64,000 bases of DNA from Elephas maximus indicus (GCF_024166365.1 NC_064820.1:52367501-52431500); one strand, 5' to 3'. Numbered from the stretch's first letter, positions 13,640 to 27,519 are shown. Numbers and translations are program-made. Notes: a model not told the origin generated them from the letters alone.

Positions 13640-15780
13640 AATTTGAATTTTGAATTGGTAAAAACTTTGTTGCTACATAGTTTGTAAGTATTCTGATCTT
13701 TTTGAAAAAAATCTTTTAATCATTGTGCTTTTTAGTTGGTTATTTTTGCTTATAGAAAAAATAATCTTTTGTTATTGTTTATAGTCTAGGTAGGTAATCA
13801 TACTATTTACTAACTATGTATTTGTCTCTTTCTTCCCAATTTTATAACACTTTTTTTTGCTTGACATATTGCATTGGCAAGGACTGCCAATTAAGTGTTG
13901 ACTAGTAAAAAAAATTTTTTTTTTTTTTAGTAGTAGTTTTTTTAAGTAGCAGTTATAGTTGTAGCTGGCACTGTTGCCATATTGACATTTAATATTAATG
14001 TTTCTAATCATATGGTGTTTGCTACAAATACCCAGTGGATAACTATCATATCAAGGCAGTTTTCCTTTTGTTTACTAAGAATTTTTTAATGAGGAAATGA
14101 TAACTTGATGAATTTTATTATTTTTTACCATTTGTCAAGATGATTGGTTTTTTCTCATTTAATTTCTAATGTAATAAATTATATTACTAAATGTACTTAA
14201 CAATTCTTTATTGACAATAAATTTTGTTTAGTTGTACTAGGCTATTCATTTAATACATCTTTGGCTGATAATAATGATGATGATAATCATTTTTATTATT
14301 TACTGTCCTTGGCCAGCTTTGACTATGATAGTTGTTCATGAACTGAGTGTCTGGAAGCTTTTTTTTTTCTTCTGCTCTGTAGCAATTTATATTCCATGGA
14401 AGTGATATATTCTTCAAAGTTTACATAGAACTTGCATGTTCATTTAAGACTATTTTTGTTTTTTGGTTTCTTCTATAACTATTGGGTTATTTGATGTTTC
14501 TCTCATTGAATTTACTTTAATAATATATATTATTATTATAAAATTTTCCAATTCATCCAAGCTTGAGATGTGTGATATGAATTTTTATACTGTATTCTCT
14601 TTAACAATAAAACTGTCCTCTGTGTCTGTAATTTTGTTATTTATCTCATTCCAAATGCCATTTTCTTGGTCTTAAAGAGAATGCAACAGGCTCATCTGTT
14701 TCATTTGACTTTTTAAAAAGTAATTAACTTTTAATCTTGTTGACCAAGTCAAGTATTTTTTCTGCTTCAAGTTTCATTAATTTCTGAGGGGTTCAAGAGG
14801 TCCACCTCTTCTGAACTCAGTTTTCAAATAAGTGTTTTGAAAATTGCCCAGAGCTTGCTTCTGCAACTGATTTCTGTATATTGTGAGTGTGAAGTATCTC
14901 TGGAAAAGATTTACCTTTGCTGTGCCTTTTCCTTGTGATACTTCTCCTGTTTTTAGTTATTTTGCCTTTTATTTGTCTATTTGTAAAATTTTCTCTTCCG
15001 TAAATCTGATAACATCTGCTTTCCATATTCCTAGCAGATCCTGAAATTTCTAGTGTGCTGACAGAAATCTTTATTGTTTTTCCCAGAATATTTGTTCCTT
15101 TTATTTAAAAATATAATTTCTATAATTTTAAGGAATTTTAATCCAAAGAGGGGGTAGGTGAATGTTCTGTTTGCCCCCTTGAGCCACTCGCTGCCATGAC
15201 TTCCTATTTAATCAGCCTCTGGTTTATGTTTCTTGGAAGAATTTCATGGCCTTCTTCATGTAACAATTATTTTCTAGTAGTGCTATGTTTTCTTCAAAGT
15301 ACTCTGTATGTTGGTTGTTAATATGAATAGATTTTCTTCCAGTATAAATTCTAACTTTTTCATTTGTTTGTTTTATTTCATAAAACGGAAATTTGGTGTT
15401 TCTTTTTATGTTTTAATTTTATAACCAGCTATCTTACTGAATTGCTTATACACTCATTCAACAAAGGCTCATTGGACACCTACCATATACGAAACACTCT
15501 TTAAGGCCCACAGATTAGGGAGTGAACAGAAAAAACAAAAAAAATTCTGTATTCTAGGACATTATATTTTTAGTTTATTTCATTGTCTTGGTGTGCAATT
15601 ATGTCATCTGCAAATGACGGGCATTTTGTCTTTTTTGCCATTATTTTTCTATCTTTATTTTGTCATCTTCTTAATTTTATTGGTCAATATTTATGTAAAA
15701 ATATTAAATTAGTCTGGTAAAGATTATTCTTGGGATACTTCAGTGTCTTAACATTAAATATTATGCTATTTGTTCAAAAT
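13640..15780 (-). mobile_element. Old, decayed L1 fragment(s)
   Basis: AT-rich sequence whose reverse complement resembles ancient L1 ORF2, e.g. 'gtcatctgcaaatgac' at 15603 and 'ttttataaccagctatctta' near 15418. Divergence is high, and it may be more than one element. An L2 piece lies within it at about 15447-15560. Confidence 0.45.
15447..15560 (-). mobile_element. L2-type LINE fragment
   Basis: The 'ctcattcaacaaaggctcatt' and 'ggacacctaccatatacgaaa' stretch is the complement of the common mammalian L2 3' end; diverged. Confidence 0.5.
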
Positions 15781-16611
15781 AGATAAACAGAAAGAAAGAT
15801 AGGTCACATTTGAAAGAAAACATTCTAAAACGTGTGTGCGTGTGTATATTTTAACCAAATGTATTTTAAATCTTGAATTCTTTTTGACATCTATGACATT
15901 TTAATGACATTGTTGCTGTCTTCTAGAGTAAAAAAATTCCTTCATAAACCTCGATCTAGTTTAATATGCTTAGGCACAGATCCTAATCTCAAAGTGGAAC
16001 CCTCTCCTTACACTCCTTCTCCCTTCAACTTCTTTCTGGGGTTCCTCTCTAGACTAGCACAGCTGGAAGCCTCAGAGCTCAGAAATCTGTTCATATATTC
16101 AAAATAGTTTCTGGAGCAGAAAGAAGAGTAGAGGATGGACAGTGGATCCAGAGAGACTAATGCATTTGACATACTCTTCCATTTAAAGTATCACCCTCCC
16201 TCCTTGCCATTACATTTTTTCTGTTTTATTTCCTAAATGATGCTTATTCTTTCTGAATTAAATTTGCACGTTTACTCTGTTAGCTTTTTTCTAATTCAGC
16301 AGAAAGCTCAAGAGCAACAACCTTCCCTATGTTGTTCACCACTGTAGATAAAGAATGCTGCCCGATACAAAGGAGGGGTCCTGTTGTTGACAGAACGAAT
16401 GAGTCAACAAACCTTCTCCAAGAAGGTAGAATCATCACACTTGATTTAGAATCTCCTTCTTTGTTCTCCCAGAGCACCCTATGCACATAACACCATGTAT
16501 ATTACTACCATTGGGGTTATCACAGTGCATTCATTACTGATCTGCATACAATACACTACAGTGTGAGTGATATTAATTCCATAATTTCTAGCAATAATAT
16601 CACTTCAGTCT
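15781..16611. other. Intergenic stretch
   Basis: No gene or repeat confidently identified. Short open frames at 15904-16107 and 16280-16486 have no family resemblance. Confidence 0.5.
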
Positions 16612-16795
16612 CTGCTGGGCATTGTGCTATGTGCTCCACCGATATCTCACTTAAACCTCACCATAATTTTGTAAGGCAAATATCATCTCCGTTTTATACA
16701 CTAGGCTGGAGAGCTTATTAACATAAAAAAAATTTACTTTGCTTTTATGTGGCAGAGCTCCCTCTTCACCTCTGGCTCCAAAGCCACCTGAGCTC
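16612..16795 (-). mobile_element. MIR SINE
   Basis: Complement of the MIR core: 'gggcattgtgctatgtgct', 'taaacctcaccataatt', 'tatcatctccgttttataca', then the 'ctggctccaaagcc' complement of the MIR head. Confidence 0.7.
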
Positions 16796-18465
16796 CTAAC
16801 TAAAATTATATACTTTCTATTTTAGTGCAAAGTATACATCTTTTTAAACTCACTTCTTGACGTTGAAAATTTGTAAACGTCTCATGACCAGATGAATGAA
16901 TGAATGAATGAACAAGATGTAATAGGGTTAATGGTTTGCCAATACAACTGATGAATTTTAATTTCCTTCTCAAAGTCATGTTCCCCTTTAACCTTTCACT
17001 GCCAAAGCCGAACCTCATGACACATATCTGAGAGAGGAGGCCATGAATACTGTACCCAACAAAGAGGCCATTGATCAAATTTGGGTCTCAGAGCTGACCT
17101 TTTCTACCTCTTAGCAAGAAATTTCTGAGAAAGTCTGGAAATAAAGTCACATGCTGTAGTAAATGAGACAATTATTGTTTTTTCCTCTGAGACAATTATT
17201 GTTTTTTCCTCTGAGTCAATTAGGATGCATAAATTGGGTTAAAGGAATTTAATTTTTGTGATTGTTTTTGTCCTAACACTGATAAAACTCTGCAGTTTGA
17301 GGTTTTATTTGTTTTGTTTCCCCCCAACAGTGGCAATTATTTACACTGATTTATTCACACCCTTTCTTCTTGAAACTTTTGTAAACAAAAGTTTCCATTT
17401 CAAAATAAATGATCTGGAATTTGGGATAAAGTTTTGAATGAAAAAAAGAGGGTAAATAACTCCATAAAAAAGCAGGGCTTTGACCTTATTGGAATCAAGA
17501 ACTGATATATTGGTATCCATTTAGAGAAGTATACCTCTCTTTTTTTGTAAATATCTGGTATAAATATTTTAATATTGCAGGAGCTCTTTGTTGATTTTAT
17601 TTATCTATAATCCCTTCCTTTAGATACTTCCTCTTCTAAACTCCACATGGCTGGAATTGGGCTCAAATCACAGGACCCTGCCTTCCCTTCCCATCACAAG
17701 TATGGGCGTGTAGCAGAAGCCAGACCAAGATTATTGTCTCAGCCCAGGCTAAGTGAGAAAGAGAGATATTGGAGCTGAGTTTCCCGTAAGAAAATCCTGG
17801 AAGCACAAACTTAGTGTTTCCTACTTGGATCCCATCAGTTGTGTCTTGGTGTTTAAATGTTTCTTACATTATTTGAAATTCTGTGCTGTGTATTTTTCAT
17901 TTGTCCCTTCAGATTCTCTCTCTCTCCCGCTCTTCCATTTCTGTGTCCCCGAGGTTGACTTCCATGGACAGTATTACCAGAGCTCCCCTATACCCTGACT
18001 TCTGTAGTCCAGTAAGAGGCACAAGTAGAAGATGGAAGAGTAGGAAGAGAAATAGAAGAGGGTTTTTATTCCTCTTGTCCCATGTCCCCCCTTTCTCACC
18101 ATGGTTATGTGCTCCGACTACTTGCTTCTATGGTCACAGCTTCTATTGCCTTCTCCATGGCTGCAACTTTTACCAGGTTTATTAACAACTCCATCTTCCT
18201 TTCCACTTTAAACCTAGAAATGGCAATGGCTTTCTGCTGTGATTCTTTCCTGGGTGCCTCACATCCTTGTCAGATTCCTTAACTTTGCCCTTTATCTCTG
18301 TCAATAGTCTCTTCATTAAAATATCTTCAATTAGTCACTAAGAGTTGAGTGTGCCATCTTGTCCTTGTCAGGACCTTGACTTGGAAAATTTCTCAATATA
18401 CTTCTAATAAATTCTTTTGTCTGAGTTGGCACCTGTTTTCTATACCAAAGGACCCACAGATAAAT
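16796..18465. other. Intergenic stretch
   Basis: Contains a short (GAAT)n run at about 16893-16912 and a 24-bp tandem duplication at 17165. Parts of 17630-17760 and 18000-18400 have the texture of old interspersed repeats that I cannot name. No gene supported. Confidence 0.5.
17165..17212. repeat. Perfect 24-bp tandem duplication
   Basis: A 24-bp unit (gagacaattattg followed by a T-run and cctct) occurs twice without mismatch at 17165-17188 and 17189-17212; a recent replication-slippage event is likely. Confidence 0.9.
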
Positions 18466-18607
18466 TGATCTATCTATCCATCCATCCATCCACCCATCCA
18501 CCCATCCACCCAGCTATCCATCCATCCATCCCTCCATCCCTCCCTTCTTCCCTCCCTCCCTCCCTCCCTCCCTCCATCCCTCCATCCATTCGTCCACCTA
18601 TCTACCC
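18466..18607. repeat. (CATC)n/(CTCC)n microsatellite
   Basis: About 140 bp of CATC tetramers grading into CTCC and back. Its Ile-His-Pro-Ser and Pro-Ser open frame is an artefact. Confidence 0.95.
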
Positions 18608-18984
18608 AACTAAATATATTCATCAAAATTATTTTTCATTATGTATATATGTGAACATATTAAATATACGTGTGTGTGGACACATATGTATATATATATA
18701 CACACAGACACTTCCGTATATGCTCTCTAAGAATATTATCCAGTGGAACTAGTTTTTAGAAAGAAAAATTCTTAACTCACTTATTTTTTCAATAATGTTT
18801 GTGAAATATCAACTATGTATCTAATATACAATCTATTCATTTGGGTAAAAAAAAATTGATATTATCTTTGATTTCTCTTCAAGACTTCTACCATACATGC
18901 AACCTGTGAGCAATTCCTATTTTCTCCACATCCTGTCTGACCATTTCTCATTACCTTGCCTACTTTTAACTAAAAAGCAGAATG
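18608..18984. other. Intergenic stretch with TA/CA repeats
   Basis: A short alternating TA/CA run lies at 18686-18708. Nothing else recognised. Confidence 0.5.
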
Positions 18985-19260
18985 AATCTTTTACAATAGG
19001 AGCCAGACCAGATCATTCCTTTAATCCCAATCCTCTCATGGGATAACTCTTTCAGTAAAAGCCACAGTCCTTGCAGTGGCCTCCTAACCCATTGATTTTA
19101 TCCCCTACTTACCCATCCCCCAAAATCTGCTCCAGCAACATAAATGCTCTTGCTCTTCTTCAAACCAACCATGCACACTTTCACCTGAGGGCCTTGGCAG
19201 GCTCTGTTCCCTCTACCTTAAAAGTTTTTCTCTCAGATATACACATGGCCCAATCCCTTA
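18985..19260 (+). mobile_element. L2 LINE fragment
   Basis: Matches the familiar L2 ORF2 3' region: 'cagaccagatcattccttt', 'cagtaaaagccacagtcctt', 'cctgagggccttggcaggct', 'tctgttccctctaccttaaa'. Diverged; no coding capacity. Confidence 0.75.
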
Positions 19261-19566
19261 CCTCAAATAAAAACAACAGCACATGAAGACTGCAAAGATT
19301 TGCAGTATCATTAAGGTTATTGAACACATGTATCTTCACTCAAATGTGCATAAGTATAAGTATAAAAAATCTGGATCAACAGAATGGCATAGAAATTCTG
19401 CCCTTCAATTATTTCACTTAATTAGTAAGAGAGTAATCTCTCTCCTACAAATGTGTGTGTATGAATTTAAAACCCAGCAAATAACAACCAGTCCATCCTA
19501 ATTTATTTGGACTATTAGGAGACTGAAGTTACATGATGAGGTTGACTTTCATGATTTTTGACTTTT

Positions 19567-19722
19567 GGAGCCCTGGTGGCACAGTGGTTAAGAGCTCAGG
19601 CTGCTAATAACTAAAAGGTCAGCAGTTCGAATTCACCACCTGCTCCTTAGAAACCCTATGGGGCAGTTCTAATCTGCCCTATAGGGTCTCTATGAGTCAG
19701 AATCAACTCAACGGCAACAGGT
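19567..19722 (+). mobile_element. AfroSINE
   Basis: Sense copy starting 'ggagccctggtggcacagtgg', with B box 'cagcagttcgaattcacc' and tail 'tcaactcaacggcaacagg'. It lacks the 'gatgtggcagtctgc' middle block, so it is the shorter subfamily. Confidence 0.93.
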
Positions 19723-21271
19723 ACAGTATGCACAAGCAGTGTCCACTCTCATACCTAACACCTTTCTATTTAATTTTGGGTAGAGACCTTTCTGATTATG
19801 AGCTGTCTTACTGGTACACTGCATTAAGCTTCACTCTCCTCCCCTATGAAATCTGAAATGAGGCAGAGGCTCTTATTAAACAGATCACTCTTCCCACACA
19901 CTCAAGGAGAGCCCAGGAATGAACACATGACCTGATCCCTTTCTCTCCAGAGATTATGAATCCCAATCAGAGCACCATAAGGAAAGAAAGAAATAGATGA
20001 CTTTGCTTATTTATTCCAACAATGGCACATGTATAAGACTGTTAAGCTCTACCTGCCTCAATATAACCCAGAGATACTTGGTTTCTGAGCTTTGTGAGCT
20101 GTGTTCTTTGGCTTTTTCTTCAATCTTGTGAGGTATCTTTTTGCTGAAGTTTTCCTTTTTTTTTTTTTAAGTATCTTTTTTTTTTTGCTTAAGTTTCTGT
20201 GGCTTGCAACCAAATACTCTGACACAGAAAGTGGTACCAGAAGTTGGGTTTAAATATAGACCATGGGGGAAACATGGGGTAATTAAAATTGGTTATATTT
20301 CTGAGATAGATATAAAGCAGTGAAACTTGCATTCTTATCCTTGTAATGGAACCTAGAAACTCAGTACCAGGTCAAGTGGCAAAATAGCTAATTAAGTGCT
20401 TGCCTGTGGTCACTTAGAAGCAATTGTTCACTGAGAGAAAGACTCTAGAGAACTAGGTAACTATTGCTATGAAACAATATAAACATAAGTAATCTCTCTT
20501 TTATTGTCATCACAGGATTTATCATTATCTGAAATGTTCTTTTTACTTAAGATGGCTGTTATTAGCCTTTCCCACAAGACTACAAACTTCATGAGGGGCA
20601 GAGAGGTAGCCCAATTTTCTCACTACTCTAACTTCTCTAAAGTTTGTGGTATATGGTAGGTGTTAAAAAAATATAAAGTTCCTGGTATATGGTAGGTGTT
20701 AAAAAAATATATGTGCAGTGAATAAAAGAATTCTAGAACAGCACAGTAGTATGTCTGCACTGATGGTGTGCTGATTTTGAGGCCATTGACTATCAGCTTC
20801 AAACTTACCCTTCTATGTTTGGGTCTGGAAGTCTGCCAACCACATTTCTCCTTTGCCAGCTGGTTGTTCCAATGGGTGGTACTAGAAGGTACTAGAAAGT
20901 TGGAATAGGGAAAAGAAATACTTTTCTTCTATTTGTTTCCTATTCCTGTCACCATAACTGCAGGAATGGTTCTTCACCCTGGCAATGGCAGTGTTTCCAG
21001 TAGCAGCAGTTTGTTCTAGTTTGCAGATTATCTACCCCATAATATCTCCATCATCACTTCTCAGAGATACCAGTTGAGGAGGACCCCTTCCTCAGAAGTT
21101 CCAACATTGAAGGAGGTAGAGAGAAAAGGAGGGAAATTCAGTTGTAGTTTTGCAAGATCCCGATGTGCAGGAATCTCAGTTACAACAACAAATCCACAGG
21201 TCTGCAATTCCCAGACATGAGCCAACTCACAGACCACAAGCTACTTAAGTGAAGGGGAGACTGCAAACATT
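19723..21271. other. Intergenic stretch
   Basis: No gene or named repeat found. T-rich runs lie at 20155-20190, and a 36-bp tandem duplication is at 20639. Confidence 0.5.
20639..20710. repeat. 36-bp tandem duplication
   Basis: Two adjacent units (20639-20674 and 20675-20710) share 'ggtatatggtaggtgttaaa' and the A-run that follows, differing only near the start. Confidence 0.82.
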
Positions 21272-21476
21272 TAAACAAACAAACAAAAAAATAGCTACTT
21301 GCTGTCTAGTCAATTCCAACTCATGGCAACCCCATGTGTATCAGAGTAGAACTGTGCTACATAGGGTTTTCAATGGCTGCCTTTACTGAAGTAGATCTCC
21401 AGGCCTTTGGGTGGACTCAAACCACCAACCTATTGGTTAGCAGCTGAGTGAGTTAACTGCTTCACCCAGTGATTCA
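21272..21476 (-). mobile_element. AfroSINE, longer subfamily
   Basis: Begins with the AAAC-rich tail complement, core 'catgtgtatcagagtagaac', extra block 'aatggctgcctttactgaag', and head complement 'tattggttagcagctgagtg'. Same layout as the copy at 8529. Confidence 0.85.
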
Positions 21477-22223
21477 GAACTAAATTTTGGATCTTATTAG
21501 ACAGATGGTGTCTGATCTTCTGAATATGTCAGCTAGCTTGCTTATGTCTTCACCTACACAATGGTTCTCTTCTTTCTACTCTACTTTGTCCCCTGACAGT
21601 CATTTCCAAACAAACCCAACTCCTGGAGATTTGACAACCTAAGTGTCAACTGATCAGCATGGGGTTGACGGTAGCGAGGTAATCACAAGTAGATTCACCA
21701 TAATCACCAAGAGGTTCAAACATCAGGGCCCTTCACCTGCTCATCCTTGGGAGGACACTAGCACGCTGTCACTATTTTTGCAAAATTTGAAAACAAAATA
21801 ATTTTATCTTCTTTTTCTTAAAGAGAGCTCTTCAAATTGCATAACCTTGAGGCCCCATAAAACTAGAATCAGCCTTTGAAGAGATGAGAAACAGTTTTAA
21901 AACAAGTCCATATATCAGTAAACCATGAACTTAATTATTTACCCAATTCCTGTTTGTTGCCAGAAGTCCCTGTTAGCCCAAGACAGTGGTTTATATTTAT
22001 TGCCCCAATGTACTTTTAGATTCAGTATTTGTCCTGAATTTTTAATTTTTTAATAAAGGAAAAATTATGTCATCAATATTTGCATGGCAGTAAGTCAGGA
22101 AGGGTTTGATAGATCTGCCATGGGCTTCCCTAGTAGTACGTGAAGTACCTGTGCAATAAATTGAGTTCTTATTTTAACACATGGTTAAATCTGCCAGATA
22201 ACCAGAAATAACCTGTATCTCTT
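21477..22223. other. Intergenic stretch
   Basis: No gene or repeat identified. Confidence 0.5.
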
Positions 22224-23915
22224 TGTCTTAGTTATCTATTACTGCTATAACAGAAATACCACAAGTGGATAACTTTAACAAAGAAAAATTTGTTCTCTCA
22301 CAGTCTAAGAGGCTAGAAGTCCATATTCAGGGCATCAACTCGAGGGGAAGCCTTTCTCTTTCTATCTGCTCTGGAGGAAGGTGCTTGTCATCAATCTTCC
22401 CCTGGACTAGAAGCTTCTTAGCACAGTAACCCTGGGTCCAAAACACTAGTTCTTCTCCTGGTACTACTTTCTTGATGGTATGAGGTTCCCATTTCTTTCT
22501 GTTCACTTCTCTCTTTTATATCTCAGAAGAGATTGGCTTAAGACCCAATCTAATCTTATATATTGAATCCTGACTCATTAACAAAACTGCCACTAATCCC
22601 ATCTCATTAACATGATAGGAATAGGATTTACAACACAAAGGAAAATCTCATCAGATGACAAAATGTTGGACAATCACACAATACTGGGAATCCCGGCCTA
22701 GCCAAATTGATACACATATTTTTTGGTGGACACAATTTAATCCATGACACTTCACCCTTTGGTCCCCCAAAAATTCATGTCCTTGCCACATGTAAAACAC
22801 TTTCACCCCATCATATCATAGCAAAAGTCTTAATTCAACTCCAAGTCCAAAATCCAAAAATTCCTTTTCACCTGTGAAATCTAGAATACAAGTTATCTGC
22901 TTCCAAAGTTCAGTAGTAGAACAGGCATAAGCTAGACATTTCCATTACGAATGGGAGAAATTGGAGGGAAAGAAGGGCTAACAGGCACAAGCAAGTCAGC
23001 AGAACGCATTACATTAGACCTCAAGGCTTAAAAATAATCCTCTGTTCTCTCAGGCCATTTACACAATGGCCCTGCTCTCCAGACTCTAGGTATGGCTACA
23101 CTCTCCAGATTTTGAGTGAAGGCTCTTGGCCCTGGGCTTTAGCACCACCTTCTAGGCTCACTGGAATGGAAACTCTACCCCCTTGGCTTTGAGTGGCCAC
23201 ATTCTCCTACTCCATATGAGTAGCTACTCCACCTTTTGAGGCTGAGGCAGCACTCCTTCCTGTGATCCTTATCTCTTTAGCTTCTGCTTCTTGGTTCCTT
23301 GGCGACTCAGGCTCTTAGGCCTCACTAACCTCATCTGCCCTGATGGCACAAGCCTTCCAAAGCCCTGTTGCTCCACCCAACTCTGCCAGTAAACTTTGGC
23401 CAGAAGGCACTCAACTCTCTTGCTTAATGAGTCAGCAAGTCTAGCTCCACCTATAAGTTTCCTGGAGATACTCTATTCCACCAGGAAGTCTCCTGCGCAA
23501 AGGCAATCAGCTTTCTCAATTTGTGGGTCAGCACTAGCACTATCTTGCCCTGGTGTCCTGGATCTGCTGCTGCTTCTTGCCATCTGCGCCTTCTCCACTG
23601 TAATGGTTTTCCTCACTTCCTTCTGAGTCCTTACCAGACTTGTCTTTGATGTCCATAATGCCACCAACAGTCTCTTCAAGGCAACCTAGGCTTTTACTAT
23701 AAAGCACTTTAAAACTCTTCCAGCCTCTATCCATTTACAGTTTCAAAACTGCTTCCACATTTTAGGTATCTGTTAGAGCAGCACCCCATGCCTGTTACCA
23801 AATTCTGTCTCAGTTATCTACCCAAAAGAAGTGCTGGTAAATACAAGTGCATGGCTTGAACAAAGAGAAATTACTCTTTCACCAGCATTTTCCAGAGATG
23901 ATGCATCCAACTCCT
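22224..23915 (-). mobile_element. MaLR provirus remnant (LTR-internal-partial LTR)
   Basis: Minus-oriented ERVL-MaLR element. The 3' LTR is 22224-22749. The internal region is 22750-23805 and matches the non-coding internal sequence of MaLRs: on the minus strand it opens with a leucine-tRNA-like primer site (TGGTAACAGGCATGGGG, 23786-23802) and continues 'gtgctgctctaacagatacc'. A purine tract (gggggaccaaagggtgaag) precedes the 3' LTR. The 5' LTR (from 23806) is recognisable for only about 100 bp and then fades. MaLRs are non-autonomous, and no open frame with viral protein similarity is seen. Confidence 0.8.
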
Positions 23916-26900
23916 AGTTTCAAGGACAGCATGAAGGCAACCACTGATAAAAAACAAGCATGCTTAGACATGAAAGGCTAGGGACACCTTACTCCTTCAA
24001 GCCTCCAGTGGAGGTGGAGGACACAGGCAATGATGCAGCCACTATTAGCCACTTGATATGCTGGTCTCTGTGCCATGGCCATGCTGAAACCTGCAAGATC
24101 CATAAAATCACCAAGCTGCTCTTGGTAAAATGGGAGTAATCACATACAAACATTTTATGAAGTTGATATTGAATACAAATGAAAGTAAATTGAGAGGTGT
24201 CCTAATGTTTTAGCATCAAAAATTTGGTAAAATAGTCAGAAAATAATAAGTTATAAATCGTAAGAATTATAAAGCACAAATCACAAATAGAGATTAACAT
24301 TGATGAGTTCCTTTTTTTTTTTTTTAACCTTGTAAACTAGTAATTTAATATGGTACTCTGAGTGTGGGTGGAAATATTTGGGTTAGTTGTTTCTGACTGC
24401 ACTGGAAAATTTACAGAAAGAAAATGACAACCTCAGGGATTTGCGTTCTCAGCTGTGGCACTGTCAAGAAGTCAAAGAAACCACAACTGCCCTAACAGCA
24501 CCTCTTAGCTTTAGTAGCCACAACACTTGCAAGTATCATCAGCATTTACTATTATGTAAGTCACATATTGCTCAGTGTTCTGACATAGCCTTCATTACAC
24601 AGAAGCATTTTAAATATTACCATGTATCATGAACTATGAAAAACACTGATCAGAGAGAGATTATCAAAGCATACCTATAACATTAGATACATCTATGATT
24701 TATATGGTAAATTCTCACCCTAGTGTCTTCTCATAGTACTAATTCAAATCCTTCAATATTGAACATGTTGAGCATATTTGATGCTACTTTTAGTTAAATT
24801 GGGTTTCTGGATATTAGATAGTTGATCAAGGCCCTCCTGGATAAAAGTATCTATTTGTCATTCCAACTGCCTTATCTTTCAGTTCTCTGACTTAGTATTT
24901 ATTTATTTATTTATGAGAAAATGTATGAAAGCATTTGTTCCATGCATTTGATTGGATTCAATACAAAACAAGGAGCAGCTGACTCAGATATTATCTCGTG
25001 GGTCTGATTTAGGCTTTCATGAAATCATAGTGTGCTAGCTGAAGGCTAGTGTTCCAACTCAACAGAAATTATAGTGGCATTCATCTTTTCAGGTGGCATC
25101 TTTTAACCAAGGGGGGAAAAAAAAAGAAGGAAGGCTTCCAAAGCACAGTGGCTGCCAGTAACAGGAAGTTACTGGCACTTCGGAGGGGTAGTTCCCTACT
25201 GAGTATTTGCTGATAAACTTGGAACTGATATACTGCATGCATCATTTCAAATTTAGCTGCTTCCAAGATAAGGACATTTCAAAATAATATTGTTTAAAAA
25301 GGAAGCGAGGTCAGAGGAGATGGTAGGCTTAAGAGAGCAAAAGGAGAGAAGTTCAGGAGGAAAAGTAGGACAGATTTTTTCGCTTTATTTTTTTCTCTAT
25401 GGAGAGGCATTCAGTTTTTCATTTCATCATTCTAAAGCATCATCAAAATCATAACCATTAGACAACATAAGAATTAATAGCTAATAATATAACAAGAAAC
25501 CCTCAAAATTGGATTTTTCCAAACCCAGTGTTTAGAAAAAGTTGAATGCCATTAATAACAAATCCTGATTGTCCCATGAAATTTTCAACATTCATTAAAT
25601 ACCAGCAATGTTCTAGGTCAGGAGTGGCAAACACTTAGCAAATGCACAGTAACTCCTTTCACCGATGTCTTCAGACATTACTAATGGATCATGGCATTCT
25701 GCTTTGCTGAATCCAGGTGAGGCCTCAAATACTTTTTTTTTTTTTTTTTTTAACAGCACTCTGGGAAGACTACCAACTGGTCATAGGTATGAAACAATAT
25801 AAAACATATTTGCCCTTTCTCTTCTAGATGAAATATTGAATGCATAGTATTTCCTTCTACCTGCACTCTTGTCCCCCTGCCACCATCCACAATAAGTTTG
25901 TCATTACTCTCTAGAGGAATATTACTGAAACACATATGAAAAGGAAAGAGGATTTTTGACAAAGCTCATTTGAACAGTCTTTTAATATTTAGCTTATATT
26001 TAGCTAAGTTTTTTTTTTTTTTTTTTAGAAATCGAGCTAGTTTATGGTTAACACTCCCACTTTCTCACAGTACACTAGCTCCTACATTGCAGGAAACTAG
26101 CCCTTTCCATTTCTCACCTCCCATTCATTTAAAAAGAAAAAATGTCTTTTATGCTTTAAGCATTCTCCAACTACCACAAAGGAAATAGCTCATCTCATAT
26201 TTATTTATAAAACTTTTCCAGAACTTCCTTCTACTGCAGAATTCTGCAGGATATCTGTTGTTTCTGGCTTTCCTTAAAGGGTTGAAATCTCTAAAACTGC
26301 TCTCTTTTATTCATTATCTTTTTATTTAATAAGTTTCATACTTGGGGCAACTAGAGGTTTCAGAGACTGAAAATGCTGGAGAGAAATGAGGAAGGACAAC
26401 ACCAGTCTAGTCTTCTCCTCCCAGGAGAATAGAAATCTTACGCAAAATGTTTTAAAAAAAAAAAAAGTTAATTAACATATTATGGGTACAAACCTGCCTG
26501 AATTATTAAAGAGCGGTAATGTTTTCAGTTTTGTATTGACTGAGGAACATGTTTTCATAAACGACAGGCCATCAGAAAATACTGTGATTAAATCTGCTAG
26601 AAGCCTGATAGCCACTTCCCAAAGGAATAAAATTTAGAAATATTAAATTATTTCTTACATTTCTAATATTTCTACTGTAGGGTCTTCTGTGCCAAATTAA
26701 GATTCTATGGGGGAAATTTTCCATCTAGCTGGAAGGCTTTACAGTAGATATATAATCATGTCTGGGAATTTTGTTTCTGGTATAAAAAATCCATAATTTT
26801 AAAATTATTATGGTTTTATCATATTAAAAAGACCTGGTATTACTAAGCTTATTCTGAAAGCCTGGTGCTTAATGTATAGTTTTACTCTTTCAATAAACAA

Positions 26901-27519
26901 TTCTTAAAAGGAAAATGAATTTATTTGTTAATTTTTGGGGACTATTTGATCCATAAATCAAGGCACACATTTCTTTATTACTTATAGATATTCAGATAGT
27001 TGAAATTTTGCAGAAATGTCTTCCTAAAGACCATACAATGGTATTGATTTAAAATCTGATAGCATAATACAGTCAAAAACAACTGTTTTTTACTTTCAAA
27101 AGTCCTTTAATTAAGATATTAACAGTATTTATTGGTTAATTTATACCAACACTCTAATTATACTTTCTTTTCCCCACAGAATATTAAAAATGCGGAGTTA
27201 TTTCCACCTGGGATGTTTGATCAACATTGAAAAGTTGTAGACTTACTCATCTCTGGAAAGTAATGGCACTTAGTTGACACATTTCATCTAGCATTTGTTT
27301 GCGTTCCCATGGAAAATAAAAAGGTCACTCATTTAACGATTTGAATTGTATGGGCATCTTTTATGAAATCGAATGGTCTCTTCACTGAAGCATTATAAGA
27401 ACACTTTGCATGCCTATCTTATCCCCCAATCTTGCACTCTTGCTTCCTCTTACTATTCACTTCTTTTCATTCATCTCTTACTTCCCAGGGAATAGCTAAG
27501 AGACAAGAAGAATAATTAG
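23916..27519. other. AT-rich intergenic stretch
   Basis: About 3.6 kb without an assignable gene or repeat family. Holds poly-T/poly-A runs (24310-24325, 25731-25752, 26010-26027, 26453-26467) and a (TTTA)n run at about 24895-24914. Frames at 24387-24632 and 25970-26188 show no family resemblance. Confidence 0.5.

Noticed and set aside
18417-18752. Open frame rich in Ile-His-Pro-Ser
   Set aside because: Translation of a CATC/CTCC microsatellite.
19567-19722. tRNA gene suggested by A- and B-box motifs
   Set aside because: The boxes belong to the AfroSINE head; there is no cloverleaf and the copy continues into the SINE body.
23396-23734. Short frames on both strands around 23.4-23.7 kb as a gene
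   Set aside because: They lie in non-coding internal sequence of a MaLR provirus.
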